A stretch of 64,000 bases of DNA from Amycolatopsis sp. CA-126428 (GTDB lineage Bacteria > Actinomycetota > Actinomycetes > Mycobacteriales > Pseudonocardiaceae): assembly GCF_002904335.1 (NCBI RefSeq), contig NZ_PPHF01000048.1, positions 1 to 64,000 of the forward strand, given 5' to 3'. The translations under genes and the position numbers were made by a program. The notes below the pieces were generated by a model, which saw nothing but the letters and a program-made list of their open reading frames with translations, searched no databases and was not told the origin of the DNA. Every line of letters begins with the position of its first letter. The stretch's first letter is position 1. Below, piece by piece: positions 1 to 9,689 of the stretch.

Positions 1-65
1 GCGAGCGAATCATTCAACACTGCGCTTCCCGCTCAGGGCGCACCGAGCGTCAGCGAGGTGTGCGC

Positions 66-458
66 ATGAGCGGCCCCCGGGTGTTCCGGTTGATCCAGCC
101 CGTCGACGACATCGAGGTCGCCGTCGCGTTCTACGCCGCCGTCTTCGGCGACCCCGGCGAGCGGATCGCGGTCAACCGGCACTACTTCACCTGCGGCGGC
201 GTGGTGCTCGCCTGCGTCGAAGCGCCGCTCGAGCACCGTGAGCCGCGCCCGCAGCGGGACCCGCGGATCGTCTACCTCGCGGTCGAGGACGTCGAGGAGA
301 CCTTCGAGCGGGTGCGCGCCGCCGGGCCCCGCTGGGCCGACGACGTCATCGAGACCCAGTTCTGGGGCGAACGCTCCTTCTACGCCGACGACCCGTTCGG
401 CAACCCGCTCTGCTTCGTCCAGGAGGACACGCTCTATTTGGGTGGGCCCGTCGGCTGA
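66..458 (+). CDS. VOC (glyoxalase/bleomycin-resistance fold) family protein
   Basis: A 130-residue protein with one vicinal-oxygen-chelate module: an N-terminal strand-helix-strand (VFRLIQPVDDIEVAVAFYAAVFG) and a typical end (FYADDPFGNPLCFVQ). Family members bind a metal and act in isomerisation, dioxygenation or antibiotic binding. The substrate here cannot be read from sequence. ATG 66 is preferred over the in-frame GTG at 60 because a GAGG lies about 7 bases before it. The 3' end overlaps the convergent DUF6328 gene by 25 bases. Confidence 0.85.
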   Translation: MSGPRVFRLIQPVDDIEVAVAFYAAVFGDPGERIAVNRHYFTCGGVVLACVEAPLEHREPRPQRDPRIVYLAVEDVEETFERVRAAGPRWADDVIETQFWGERSFYADDPFGNPLCFVQEDTLYLGGPVG

Positions 459-931
459 CCGCCGTTGGCCGGGTTCAGCCGGAACGGCATGGCGAACCAC
501 AGGATCCCGAAGATCAGCAGGCACAGCACGCCCATGATCACCATGGCGATCCCGCCGTAGACCACCTTGGCGATCAGCGCGACCGTCGACGTGATCGCCA
601 GGGCCAGGCAGACCAGCCCGACCAGCACGAGCCGGTTGCCGACGGCCAGGATCCGTTCCCGGCTGCCGGTGCGGAACAGCAGCCGGTGCCACGCCGCGGG
701 CGCGGTCAGCAGGGCCGTGGCCGCCACCGCGAGCGCCACCGCGGACAGGTGCAGCGCCTTCTCGAACCCGCTGGCGTCGTGGAACCGGTCGGTGAACACG
801 ACCGACAGCAGGAAGCCGAAGAGGATCTGCACCCCGGCCTGCGCGACGCGCAGTTCCTGCAGGAGCTCGCCGATGTTGCGGGTGAGCTGTTCGTTGCGGG
901 TTTCGCCGGTGTGTTCGGGCACGAAATGCAC
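434..931 (-). CDS. DUF6328 family integral membrane protein
   Basis: A protein of about 165 residues: a hydrophilic N-terminus (EHTGETRNEQLTRNIGELLQELRVAQAGVQ) and four hydrophobic segments. The ELRVAQAGVQILFGFLL stretch is typical of the actinobacterial DUF6328 family, whose function is unknown to me. The start is uncertain: GTG at 931 or GTG at 922 both remove an unlikely basic extension that would reach back to 1000. No strong ribosome-binding site decides between them. Confidence 0.75.
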   Translation of the reverse strand: MHFVPEHTGETRNEQLTRNIGELLQELRVAQAGVQILFGFLLSVVFTDRFHDASGFEKALHLSAVALAVAATALLTAPAAWHRLLFRTGSRERILAVGNRLVLVGLVCLALAITSTVALIAKVVYGGIAMVIMGVLCLLIFGILWFAMPFRLNPANGGQPTGPPK

Positions 932-1017
932 AATAACCGCACACCGGAGCGCCCACCGGGCGGGAATCCGTGAGTTTCCCACGAACCCCCGGACCCTCAC
1001 CGTCCGAAATGGACTGC

Positions 1018-1407
1018 TCAGAACCCCCAGGAGCGCTCGGGCACCACGCGGACGCGGACGGAGTACTTGGCGTCGAACCCGTCGGCGGTCAGGCCGAGCG
1101 CCGCGTAGTGCGCGCCGTACTTGTCGAGGTACCCGGGTGCCTCGGAAGGCTTGCCCGCCTCCACGTGCGCCTTCCCGGTGACGACGAGGATCGAGCCGCC
1201 GCGGGAGTCGCTGTTGAGGTGGAAGCTGACGTCGGGGTTCGCCTCGATGTGCCGGAGCTTCGCGGTGCCGGGCTCGCTGAACACCACGATGTCGTCACCG
1301 TCGAGGACGAACCACACGGGCCGGGGCGCGGGACGCCCCTTCGGCGTGACGGTGGTCAGCCAGGCGATCGAGTCGCCGGCCCGGTCGGCGAGTTTCGGTT
1401 GTGCCAT
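1018..1407 (-). CDS. PPOX-class (TIGR03667/Rv3369-like) split-barrel flavin or F420-dependent oxidoreductase
   Basis: A 129-residue split-barrel protein. It opens with the family pattern of substrate-side and cofactor-side strands (IAWLTTVTPKGRPAPRPVWFVLDGDDIVVFSEPGTAKLRHI), then NPDVSFHLNSD and a GGSILVVTGKA strand. Relatives in mycobacteria use F420 or flavin to reduce small molecules; the substrate is unknown. ATG 1407 has GGGGG 7 bases upstream on the minus strand, so I prefer it to a longer frame starting at 1449. Confidence 0.82.
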   Translation of the reverse strand: MAQPKLADRAGDSIAWLTTVTPKGRPAPRPVWFVLDGDDIVVFSEPGTAKLRHIEANPDVSFHLNSDSRGGSILVVTGKAHVEAGKPSEAPGYLDKYGAHYAALGLTADGFDAKYSVRVRVVPERSWGF

Positions 1408-1474
1408 GTCGGTGCCCCCTGGTCGTCGGGTTGTGACCCAGGTAACCACGGGGCACCGACAATTCTTCCCGCCG

Positions 1475-3331
1475 CTAGCGCGATGCGACCCGCCGCGCGT
1501 ACCGCGTCCCGGCCGCCAGCAGCACCAGGCCGGCGCCGAGGAACGCGCCGACCCTGGCCAGGCCGTCCAGCGCCGCCAGGTCGAACAGCACCAGCTTGAG
1601 CACCGCGGCGCCGACCAGGACCAGCCCGGTCACCCGCAGCGCGGCGACGTCGATCCCGCGCAGCAGCAGCACGAGCGCCGCGATCGTCCAGGACACCGTG
1701 ATCAGCGCGTGGCCGAGGAGGAACCCCGTCCGGCCGGGGACCGCCAGCAGCGCCCCGCAGAGCACGACCCCGGCGGCGCCGTAGAGCGCCGAAACCCCGG
1801 CGAGCAGCCAGATCGGCAGGTCTTCGGCCGGGCCGCGGAACACCGCCAGGCGCGCGGCGGCCCACGGCAGCACGACCGACACGGCGAGGATCAGCGCGGC
1901 GACGGCGAGCGCGCCGGTCAGCTCGGCGACGGCGTGGGCGCGGGGCACGATCAGCAGCGCGGGCGTGACGTCGAAGGCCACGCCGAGCAGGCCACCGATC
2001 GCCGCGAACCCGAGCGCGGCGGCGAGCGCGCCCCGGTGGCGGCCGCCCACCGCGGCCACGGCCAGCAGCACCGCCTCGCCGAGCAGCACCCCGGCGCGCA
2101 CCGGGCCGTCGAACTGGGTGACCGTCGCCTGCAGGAGCGCGACCAACCCGGCCAGCCCGGCCACCTGCCCGGCGAACCCGGGCCACCAGCGGCGCGCCGC
2201 CCAGACGGCGAGCAGCACGACGCCCGCCCCGGCGGTGATCGGCACCGCCTGCGCCTTCGGCAGCAGCACCGCCGCGACGAGCGCCGGCACCACCGCCGTG
2301 GCCAGCAGGGAAAGGGCCGCGGGGTCGTTCTCGCGGCGGCGCAGCACGATCAGCGCGAGCACGACGGACGTGAGCCCGGTGCCGCCGGCCGCGGCGGTGT
2401 TGGCCCAGCTGCCGCCCCCGCCGAGCCACGCCGTGCTGATCACGGAGGCGAGCAGCGGCGGGATGCCGGCGGCGAGCGTCAGCGACGGCCAGTCGCGGCG
2501 CAGCCGCACCGGCGCCGTCGCGAGCTGGACCATCAGCAGGAAGGTGACCAGTTCGGGGGTGAACCCGCGCACGATCATCGGCGAGCACACGACACAGCCG
2601 ATGACGACGGCGGTGGCCAGCAGCGGCGACTCCCAGCGCACGGCCACGAGCAGGCCGCCGACGGCGACCGCCAGCCCGGCCGCGAGCCCGGCGAGCACCG
2701 GCAGGAACTCGTACAGCGACGTCGCGGCGACGACGTCCAGGTAGAGCGTCGCGATGCCGGTGGCGGCCAGCGCGAAGGCCCCGGTGCGGCCGGCGGGCTT
2801 GCGGTGCAGCCACACGCCGGCGCCGGTCAGCGCCAGCCCGAACGCAGCACCGACGAGCACCCGCGGCAGCGGCCCGAGCCAGCCCCGCTGCACGGCCAGC
2901 ACGAGCAGCAGCACGACACCGAGCAGCGTCACGGCCCCGCCGACCCAGGCGAGCACGCGGCTGCCGGCACCTTCCCGGCCGAGCTTTTCGCCCAGCGTCG
3001 GCCGCGGAACCGGCATGGCGGGCGACGGCGGCGGACCGTAGTAGTGCTGCTGCGGCGGGAGGTACGGCTGCTGGTGCGGCGGCTGCCACTGGTACTGCGG
3101 CCACGGGACCGACTCGGGCCGAACCGGCCGGGGCTGTGGCTGCGGTTGCGGTTGGGGTTGGGGTTGGGGTTGCGGCTCAGGTTGCGGTTGCGCTGCCTGC
3201 TCCGGCTGTTCGGCCTGCTCGGGCTGAACCTCCCGGACGGTCCGCAGTTCGGAACCCACCACGGCGAGACGACGCCCCAGGTCGTCGATCTCGCCGGCGA
3301 GCCGGAGGAGCACATCTGCTTCGGTGGTCAT
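1475..3331 (-). CDS. DUF2339 multi-spanning membrane protein
   Basis: A 618-residue protein: a short coiled N-terminus (EADVLLRLAGEIDDLGRRLAVV), a Gln-Pro linker at about residues 40-100, then a long run of hydrophobic helices to the C-terminus (more than a dozen). This architecture is that of DUF2339 membrane proteins, whose role is not established. ATG 3331 or GTG 3346 could start translation; neither has a strong ribosome-binding site. Confidence 0.8.
   Translation of the reverse strand: MTTEADVLLRLAGEIDDLGRRLAVVGSELRTVREVQPEQAEQPEQAAQPQPEPQPQPQPQPQPQPQPRPVRPESVPWPQYQWQPPHQQPYLPPQQHYYGPPPSPAMPVPRPTLGEKLGREGAGSRVLAWVGGAVTLLGVVLLLVLAVQRGWLGPLPRVLVGAAFGLALTGAGVWLHRKPAGRTGAFALAATGIATLYLDVVAATSLYEFLPVLAGLAAGLAVAVGGLLVAVRWESPLLATAVVIGCVVCSPMIVRGFTPELVTFLLMVQLATAPVRLRRDWPSLTLAAGIPPLLASVISTAWLGGGGSWANTAAAGGTGLTSVVLALIVLRRRENDPAALSLLATAVVPALVAAVLLPKAQAVPITAGAGVVLLAVWAARRWWPGFAGQVAGLAGLVALLQATVTQFDGPVRAGVLLGEAVLLAVAAVGGRHRGALAAALGFAAIGGLLGVAFDVTPALLIVPRAHAVAELTGALAVAALILAVSVVLPWAAARLAVFRGPAEDLPIWLLAGVSALYGAAGVVLCGALLAVPGRTGFLLGHALITVSWTIAALVLLLRGIDVAALRVTGLVLVGAAVLKLVLFDLAALDGLARVGAFLGAGLVLLAAGTRYARRVASR
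3138..3177. repeat. 6-bp microrepeat (GGTTGS) inside the DUF2339 linker
   Basis: About six consecutive GGTTGG/GGTTGC units on the + strand encode the alternating Gln-Pro stretch of the DUF2339 protein on the minus strand. The register is in phase (two codons per unit), so copy number can change without a frameshift. Confidence 0.8.
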
Positions 3332-3391
3332 ACCGGACAGGGTCACGCACCGGCGTCCACCTGCGGATCCGTAGCACTACTCAATCCCGGG

Positions 3392-4357
<966 letters not shown>

Positions 4358-4364
4358 ACGCCGA

Positions 4365-4370
4365 ACCCTA
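4365..4370 (-). promoter_or_regulatory. Putative -10 element (TAGGGT) of the oxidoreductase, leaderless
   Basis: TAGGGT on the minus strand is followed by exactly 7 bases and then ATG 4357. In actinobacteria, transcription usually begins about 7 bases after the -10 hexamer, so the mRNA would begin at the start codon. Confidence 0.5.
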
Positions 4371-4414
4371 TGCCTGTCTAGAGTGACCAAGCGATTACGT
4401 CGTGAGGGGGAGTG

Positions 4415-4954
4415 ATGGCGGAGGCGAAGAAGGCCGGGTGCATCGCGGGAGCCGTCGCGCTGATGGGCGCGATCGGCGCACTGCTGACCGGTATCGCCGA
4501 CTTCGGCGGGCTGTTCAAGAGCGCCGGCGACAGCCCGCCGGGCAGCAGCAGCTCCCCGGCGGCGCCCGGCGCCACGCAGCCCCAGGCAGCGAACACCCCG
4601 GCCGCCCCGGCGACGGTGTACTACCAGGGTCACCTGGAGTTCGGCCGCTTCAACTTCGACCTGAAGCCGCCGAAACGCACGGGCGACACGTACGTCTGGG
4701 GCGGTGGCGGCGTGTTCGAGAGCTACCACGACGCCGCGAAGCTGGCGGTGTGGACCAGCAGCGGAACCCCGGACCGCGCCGCTTGCGCCTCGGCGGTCGA
4801 CGAGCAGGGCAAGACGTACATCAGCGGAACGGAGAAGGGCAACCACGTCTGCGGCCGGACGGCGGAGGGGCGCGTGTTCCGCCTCGACGTGACCGGGGTC
4901 GCCGAAACCTCCGACGGCGGCGCCACCGGGGACGTCACGGTCTGGGACAAGTGA
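4415..4954 (+). CDS. Membrane-anchored hypothetical protein
   Basis: 179 residues. One hydrophobic segment near the N-terminus (CIAGAVALMGAIGALLTGIA) is followed by a Ser/Pro/Ala linker (about residues 40-65) and a compact C-terminal domain of about 110 residues with three cysteines (in RAACAS, HVCGR and the first segment). I do not recognise the domain. The gene diverges from the oxidoreductase. ATG 4415 has GAGGGGG just upstream. The likely topology places the C-terminal domain outside the cell. Confidence 0.7.
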   Translation: MAEAKKAGCIAGAVALMGAIGALLTGIADFGGLFKSAGDSPPGSSSSPAAPGATQPQAANTPAAPATVYYQGHLEFGRFNFDLKPPKRTGDTYVWGGGGVFESYHDAAKLAVWTSSGTPDRAACASAVDEQGKTYISGTEKGNHVCGRTAEGRVFRLDVTGVAETSDGGATGDVTVWDK

Positions 4955-4996
4955 CCCTGCCCGGCGCCCCTGGTCGACGTGATCGACGCCACAAGC

Positions 4997-5002
4997 GACA
5001 AT
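4997..5002 (+). promoter_or_regulatory. Putative -10 element (GACAAT) for dusB, leaderless
   Basis: GACAAT is followed by 7 bases and then GTG 5010. This, rather than a ribosome-binding site, suggests that GTG 5010 is the dusB start. Confidence 0.4.
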
Positions 5003-5009
5003 GGAGGAC

Positions 5010-6140
5010 GTGACCGCGACCTTGAGCAAGCCCGCCCTGAAGATCGGCCCCTACGAGGTCGATCCGCCGGTCGTGCTCGCCCCGATGGCCGGCATCACCA
5101 ACGTCGCCTTCCGGCAGCTGTGCGCCGAGTACGGCGCCGGCATCTACGTGTGCGAAATGATCACCGCCCGCGCCGTCGTCGAACGGCACCCCGGGACCAT
5201 GCACATGATGACCTTCGGGGCGGACGAAAAGCCCCGGTCCATGCAGCTCTACGGCGTCGACCCGAAGACCATGGCCGAAGCCGTCCGGATCATCGTCGGC
5301 GAGGGGCTGGCCGACCACGTCGACTCCAACTTCGGCTGCCCGGTGGCGAAGGTGACGCGCAAGGGCGGCGGGGCCGCGCTGCCGTTCAAGCGGAAGCTGT
5401 TCGAAGCCATCGTGCGCGAGTCCGTGAAGGCGGCCGGGGACACGCCGTTCACGGTGAAGTTCCGGATCGGCATCGACGACGACCACCGCACCTTCCTCGA
5501 CGCCGGCCGCATCGCCGAAGCCGAGGGCGCCGCCGCCGTCAGCCTGCACGCCCGCACCGCCGCGCAGCGCTACTCCGGCCAGGCCGACTGGACCAAGATC
5601 GCCGAGCTCAAGGAAGCCGTCACCAGCATCCCGGTGCTCGGCAACGGCGACATCTTCTCCGCCGCCGACGCGCTGCGCATGGTCGACGAAACCGGCTGTG
5701 ACGGCGTCGTCGTCGGCCGCGGCTGCCTCGGCCGCCCGTGGCTGTTCGGCGAGCTCGAAGCCGCCTTCGCCGGACGCCCCCTCCCGACGCCGCCGAACCT
5801 CGGCGAGGTCGCGGCCGTCCTCCGTCGCCACACCGAGCTCCTCATCGAGCACGACGGCCACGACAAGGCCATGCGCGACATCCGCAAGCACATGGCCTGG
5901 TACCTGATGGGCTTCCCGGTCGGCTCCGAACTCCGCCGCGGCTTCGCGATGCTCTCGTCGATGGAGCAGCTCGACGACCTGATCGCCCAGCTCGACCACG
6001 ACGCACCCTTCCCCGAGGCGGCCACCGGCCCCCGCGGCCGCCAGGGTTCACCGGGCAAGGTCACGCTGCCCCACGGCTGGCTGGACGACCCGGACGACGA
6101 CTGCGTCCCCGAAGCGGAAGACATGCACTCGGGCGGCTGA
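5010..6140 (+). CDS. dusB: tRNA-dihydrouridine synthase DusB
   Basis: A 376-residue FMN enzyme that reduces specific uridines of tRNA to dihydrouridine. It shows the TIM-barrel start VLAPMAGITNVAFR, the catalytic cysteine in SNFGCPVAKV (about residue 110), the phosphate-binding VLGNGDIFS and VVGRGCLGRPWLF motifs, and a C-terminal helical tRNA-binding domain. An upstream in-frame ATG at 5001 would add three residues; it lacks a ribosome-binding site, while GTG 5010 fits a leaderless transcript. In mycobacteria dusB lies next to the LCP gene; here about 13 kb intervene. Confidence 0.93.
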   Translation: MTATLSKPALKIGPYEVDPPVVLAPMAGITNVAFRQLCAEYGAGIYVCEMITARAVVERHPGTMHMMTFGADEKPRSMQLYGVDPKTMAEAVRIIVGEGLADHVDSNFGCPVAKVTRKGGGAALPFKRKLFEAIVRESVKAAGDTPFTVKFRIGIDDDHRTFLDAGRIAEAEGAAAVSLHARTAAQRYSGQADWTKIAELKEAVTSIPVLGNGDIFSAADALRMVDETGCDGVVVGRGCLGRPWLFGELEAAFAGRPLPTPPNLGEVAAVLRRHTELLIEHDGHDKAMRDIRKHMAWYLMGFPVGSELRRGFAMLSSMEQLDDLIAQLDHDAPFPEAATGPRGRQGSPGKVTLPHGWLDDPDDDCVPEAEDMHSGG

Positions 6141-6338
6141 GCGTCACCCGTTTCGGTGACTTCCCGCCCCGGGCGTCATGATCGCCGCCGCCTGCCCTCT
6201 TGTCCGGTGCCGAGGTGATCGGTCCGGCACGCCCCCCGACCGGCCCGACCATCGACGCTTCGGCTCGGCGGCAAAACGCCCCCCGTTTGCCGCCGAGCCC
6301 TCATCTCCGCCGAGAGCCCTGACGCAGGCATAAACGGG

Positions 6339-6360
6339 CCGTGAAATGAAACTTTCACGG
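6339..6360. promoter_or_regulatory. Inverted repeat CCGTGAAA-N6-TTTCACGG upstream of the alpha-galactosidase
   Basis: A perfect 8-bp inverted repeat with a 6-base spacer. It lies in the 285-base gap between dusB and the alpha-galactosidase, which otherwise holds only weak hairpins (for example GTCACC-N6-GGTGAC at 6143-6160). It may be an operator or a hairpin; the AT content suits a promoter region. Confidence 0.4.
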
Positions 6361-6384
6361 TGCGGCACAACAAAAAGCGAGTTT

Positions 6385-6400
6385 GTGTTAGCGTTCACAT
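6385..6400. promoter_or_regulatory. LacI-type operator candidate (TGTTAGCGTTCACA)
   Basis: The core TGTTAGCGTTCACA is an imperfect palindrome with a central CG, the layout of LacI-family operators such as those before actinobacterial glycoside hydrolase genes. It lies 26-40 bases before the start codon of the secreted alpha-galactosidase. No LacI gene is in the window. Confidence 0.35.
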
Positions 6401-6425
6401 TCCGCTCCTGCCCGGCTCGCCGTCA

Positions 6426-8129
6426 ATGCTGATGGGGGTTCCGTTGTCGCACGCGTCCGCACCCGCCGCCCCGCCGCGCCGATCCTTCCGTCCTTTGTGG
6501 ACGTCGTGGAAGGTGCTCGCGGCGATCCTGGGCCTGCTGTCCGCTTTCGTGGTCTTCGCGGCCCCGCCGAGTGCCGCGGCGGCGGCTCCGATCACCAAGC
6601 CGCCGATGGGGTGGAACTCCTGGAACTCCTTCGCCGGGACGATCGACCACACCGTCATCGAGCGGCAGGCGGACGCGCTCGTGACCTCCGGCATGAAGGA
6701 CGCGGGCTACGAGTACGTCAACATCGACGACGGCTGGTGGACGGGCGCCCGCGACGCGGGCGGCAACATCACCGTCGACACCGCGAAGTGGCCCGGCGGG
6801 ATGTCCGCCATCACCGCCTACATCCACAGCAAAGGGCTGAAGGCGGGCATCTACACCGACGCCGGCCGCAACGGCTGCGGCTACTACTACCCGACCGGGC
6901 ACCCCGCCTACCCCGGCACCGGCGCCGAAGGCCACTACGACCAGGACTTCCTCCAGTTCTCCCGCTGGGGCTTCGACTACGTGAAGGTCGACTGGTGCGG
7001 CGGCCAGGCCGAAGGCCTCAACGCCCGCAACGCCTACACCGCGATCAGCGACTCCATCGCGCGCGCCACCGCCCAGACCGGCCGGCCGATGGTGTTCTCC
7101 GTCTGCGAGTGGGGCAGCAGCCAGCCGTGGAACTGGGCCCCCGGCATCGCCAACCTGTGGCGCACCAGCGGCGACATCATCTACTGGGGCGAGAAGCCCT
7201 CGATGTCGCGCGTGCTGGCCAACTTCGACGCCGCCCGGCACGCGAGCGCGCAGAGTCCCGGCCACTACAACGACCCCGACATGCTCGTCGCCGGCCTGCC
7301 CGGCTTCTCCGACGCGCAGAACCGCACGCACCTGAGCCTCTGGGCGATTTCGGGCGCCCCGCTGATCGCGGGCAACAAGCCCGGCGAGATGACCGCCGCC
7401 ACGAAAGCCGCGCTCACCAACCCGGAGATGATCGCGATCGACCAGGACTCGCTCGGGCGGCAAGGCACGAAGGTCGCCGAGGACGCTTCGGGGCTCCAGG
7501 TTTACCAAAAGGTGTTGTCCGGCACCGGTCGCCGGGCCGTCGTGCTCCTCAACCGCACCGGCTCGGCCGCGACGATCACCGCCCGGTGGTCTTCCCTCGG
7601 CCTGACGGGCTCGGCCACCGTGCGTGACGTGTGGGCCGGCGCCGATCGCGGCACCTTCGCCTCGAGCTACGCGACTTCGGTCCCGGCCGGGGAGGCCGTC
7701 CTGCTCACGGTCACCGGATCCGACGGCACGCCCACCGGCGGCGGGGCGATCACCGGCAAGCCGTCCGGCCGCTGCCTCGACGTGCCGAACGCGACCTCGG
7801 CGAACGGCACCCAGCTGCAGCTGTGGGACTGCCAGGGCGGCCCGGGCCAGACCTGGACCCGGACGGCGTCGCGGCAGCTGACCGTCTACGGGAACAAGTG
7901 CCTCGACGCGTCCGGGCAGGGCACGGCCAACGGGACACCGGTGGTCATCTGGGACTGCAACGGCCAGGCCAACCAGCAGTGGACCGTGAACGCGAACGGC
8001 ACGATCGCCGGGGTGCAGTCGAACCTGTGCCTGGACGCGAGCGGCCAGGGGACCGCGAACGGCACCAAGGTGCTCCTGTGGGCCTGCAACGGCCAGGCGA
8101 ACCAGCAGTGGACGGTGCCCGCGGCGTGA
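6426..8129 (+). CDS. Secreted GH27 alpha-galactosidase with C-terminal ricin-B lectin (CBM13) domain
   Basis: 567 residues. A basic N-terminus and hydrophobic segment (KVLAAILGLLSAFVVFAAPPSAAAA) form an export signal. The GH27 barrel starts at PPMGWNSWN. The nucleophile is D189 in YVKVDWCGG and the acid/base is D250 in LWRTSGDI; the 61-residue spacing equals that of human GLA (D170/D231). NDPDML follows. A beta-sandwich precedes a ricin-type trefoil from about residue 440, with three Q-x-W repeats. The enzyme likely removes alpha-galactose from plant galactomannan or oligosaccharides outside the cell. TTG 6444, preceded by GATGGGGG, is an alternative start. Confidence 0.9.
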   Translation: MLMGVPLSHASAPAAPPRRSFRPLWTSWKVLAAILGLLSAFVVFAAPPSAAAAAPITKPPMGWNSWNSFAGTIDHTVIERQADALVTSGMKDAGYEYVNIDDGWWTGARDAGGNITVDTAKWPGGMSAITAYIHSKGLKAGIYTDAGRNGCGYYYPTGHPAYPGTGAEGHYDQDFLQFSRWGFDYVKVDWCGGQAEGLNARNAYTAISDSIARATAQTGRPMVFSVCEWGSSQPWNWAPGIANLWRTSGDIIYWGEKPSMSRVLANFDAARHASAQSPGHYNDPDMLVAGLPGFSDAQNRTHLSLWAISGAPLIAGNKPGEMTAATKAALTNPEMIAIDQDSLGRQGTKVAEDASGLQVYQKVLSGTGRRAVVLLNRTGSAATITARWSSLGLTGSATVRDVWAGADRGTFASSYATSVPAGEAVLLTVTGSDGTPTGGGAITGKPSGRCLDVPNATSANGTQLQLWDCQGGPGQTWTRTASRQLTVYGNKCLDASGQGTANGTPVVIWDCNGQANQQWTVNANGTIAGVQSNLCLDASGQGTANGTKVLLWACNGQANQQWTVPAA

Positions 8130-8135
8130 GCCAGG

Positions 8136-8163
8136 CGGCTCACCCGCTCCGGCGGGTGAGCCG
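8136..8163. terminator. Hairpin terminator after the alpha-galactosidase
   Basis: CGGCTCACCCGC, loop TCCG, GCGGGTGAGCCG: a perfect 12-bp stem that starts 7 bases after the stop codon. There is no U tract, as is usual in high-GC actinomycetes. Confidence 0.75.
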
Positions 8164-8310
8164 CACCAGAGGGTCTTCGCCGTCAGCCATTCGCAGAGGG
8201 GCCTGACGACGGATCCGACCGATACCAGCAAGCCGGCCATGACATCTGTCAGCCCGAAGTCGTGGCGGACGGCATCCTTCCGGAGCCGCTCGCCGCGACA
8301 AGCTCTTCCC

Positions 8311-8964
8311 ATGACGACGAACCAGCCCGCCGGTGCCCCCCTCAAGTCCCTCGCGATCGAGATCGCCGTTCCCCTCGGCGTCTACTACGGACTCCACTCG
8401 CTCGGCGCGAGCGACTTCACCGCGCTCGCCCTCTCCGGGGTGTTCCCGCTCGCCCGGACCCTCTACCAGTTCGCCAAGAACCGGACCCTCAACGGGCTGG
8501 CCCTCGTCGTCCTCGTGACCAACGTCGTCGGCATGCTGCTGACCTTCGTCTCCGGGGACACCCGCATGATGATCGCGAAGGACTCGCTGGGCAGCGGCAT
8601 CACCGGGCTGGTCATCCTGATCTCCGCCTTCACCGCGCAGCCGCTCATGACCAAGGCCCTGCGCCCCTTCCTCACCCACGGCAAGGCCGACCACGAAGCG
8701 GCCTGGGAACGGCTGCGGGGCACCCGGCGGTTCGACACCGTCCTGCGCCGCAGCAGCTTCATCTGGGGCGTCGGGTTCGTGCTGGAGAGCGCCGCCCGGG
8801 TGATCGGGGCCTTCACCCTGCCGGTGTCCACGATGGTGTGGCTGAGCACCGTCATCTTCGTCGGCTCGTTCACGGTGATCATGCTGGTCGCCGGCCTGAG
8901 CGCCAAGGAAGCGGGCATGATGGTCGCCGGAGAAGCCCGGCCGCGGGAACTCGTCGCCGCTTGA
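8311..8964 (+). CDS. VC0807-like integral membrane protein
   Basis: 217 residues with about six membrane segments. The pattern of an N-terminal VPLGVYYGLHSLGASDFTALALSGVFPLARTLYQFAKNR and a later LTHGKADHEAAWERLRGTRRFDTVLRRSSFIWGVGFVLESAARV is characteristic of the VC0807 family. Its role is unknown; homologues are often near regulators. ATG 8311 gives the conserved N-terminus; upstream in-frame starts would add a basic, low-hydrophobicity extension. Confidence 0.75.
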   Translation: MTTNQPAGAPLKSLAIEIAVPLGVYYGLHSLGASDFTALALSGVFPLARTLYQFAKNRTLNGLALVVLVTNVVGMLLTFVSGDTRMMIAKDSLGSGITGLVILISAFTAQPLMTKALRPFLTHGKADHEAAWERLRGTRRFDTVLRRSSFIWGVGFVLESAARVIGAFTLPVSTMVWLSTVIFVGSFTVIMLVAGLSAKEAGMMVAGEARPRELVAA

Positions 8965-8982
8965 CCTGCACCGACGCAGGGC

Positions 8983-9002
8983 GTACAGGTGTGGACATGT
9001 AC
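8983..9002. promoter_or_regulatory. Possible GntR operator (GTACA-N10-TGTAC)
   Basis: Perfect 5-bp arms flank a 10-base spacer and straddle the start codon of the GntR gene. This position is suited to autoregulation of the operon that follows. The short arms make chance occurrence possible. Confidence 0.3.
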
Positions 9003-9689
9003 AGCAAGCGGCAGCAGCTGGTCGGGGACCTCACCGACCTGATCCGCTCCGGACGGCTCGCCCACGGCGAACGCCTCCCCGGCGAGAACCAGCTCGCCCT
9101 GCGGTACCAGGTCAGCCGCGGCACCGTCCGCAGCGCGCTGTCCGAGCTCCAGCAGCTCGAGCTCATCTCCACCCAGGCCGGCGTCGGGTCGTTCGTCACC
9201 TTCGACGGCGTCCAGCTCGACCAGCGGATCGGCTGGGCCCGTGCCCTCGCCGACGCCGGTGCGCCGGTCACCACCGAACTGCTCGGCATCGAAGCCGTCG
9301 AAGACGTCGCCCTGGCCGAAGAATTCGGCGAGCGGGCCTACGTCGCCGTGCGGCGGCTGCGGCGGGAGCGCGAGCGCGGGATCTCGCTCGAAACCGCCAC
9401 TGTGCCCGCCGTCGGGCCGCTCGCCGGCCTCCCCGGGACGGGCCTGCTGGACGGGTCCCTGACCAAGACCCTCGAAGCCGCCGGCCGGCTCTCCGTCGGC
9501 GGCGACCAGTGGATCAGCACCGAACGCCTCGACGCCTGCGCCGCCGGACTGCTCGGCCGCTCGATCGGCGAGCTCTTCCTCCGCGCCGAACGCACCTCGG
9601 TCGACGTCGAAGGCCGGCTCGTCGAGCGGGTCGTCAGCCTGCTGGACCCGGACCGGTTCCAGTTCCACCTCACGTTCGGACACCGGTGA
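8997..9689 (+). CDS. GntR-family (HutC-type) transcriptional regulator of the nucleoside-like operon
   Basis: 230 residues. Residues 1-70 form the GntR winged helix (LVGDLTDLIRSGRLAHGERLPGENQLALRYQVSRGTVRSALSEL). The remainder is a UTRA-like ligand domain (ERAYVAVRRLRRERERGISLETATVP). It probably senses a carbohydrate or nucleoside-derived ligand for the four downstream genes, whose first start codon overlaps its stop. ATG 8997 follows AGGTG by about 6 bases; GTG 8991 is an alternative. It is comparable in context to E. coli YegW. Confidence 0.85.
   Translation: MYSKRQQLVGDLTDLIRSGRLAHGERLPGENQLALRYQVSRGTVRSALSELQQLELISTQAGVGSFVTFDGVQLDQRIGWARALADAGAPVTTELLGIEAVEDVALAEEFGERAYVAVRRLRRERERGISLETATVPAVGPLAGLPGTGLLDGSLTKTLEAAGRLSVGGDQWISTERLDACAAGLLGRSIGELFLRAERTSVDVEGRLVERVVSLLDPDRFQFHLTFGHR

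Noticed and set aside
3138..3177. GGTTGG repeats as a telomere-like element
   Set aside because: They are in-frame codons for the Gln-Pro linker of a membrane protein, not at a replicon end.
6423..8345. A 640-residue minus-strand frame over the alpha-galactosidase
   Set aside because: Shadow of a gene with intact catalytic residues on the other strand.
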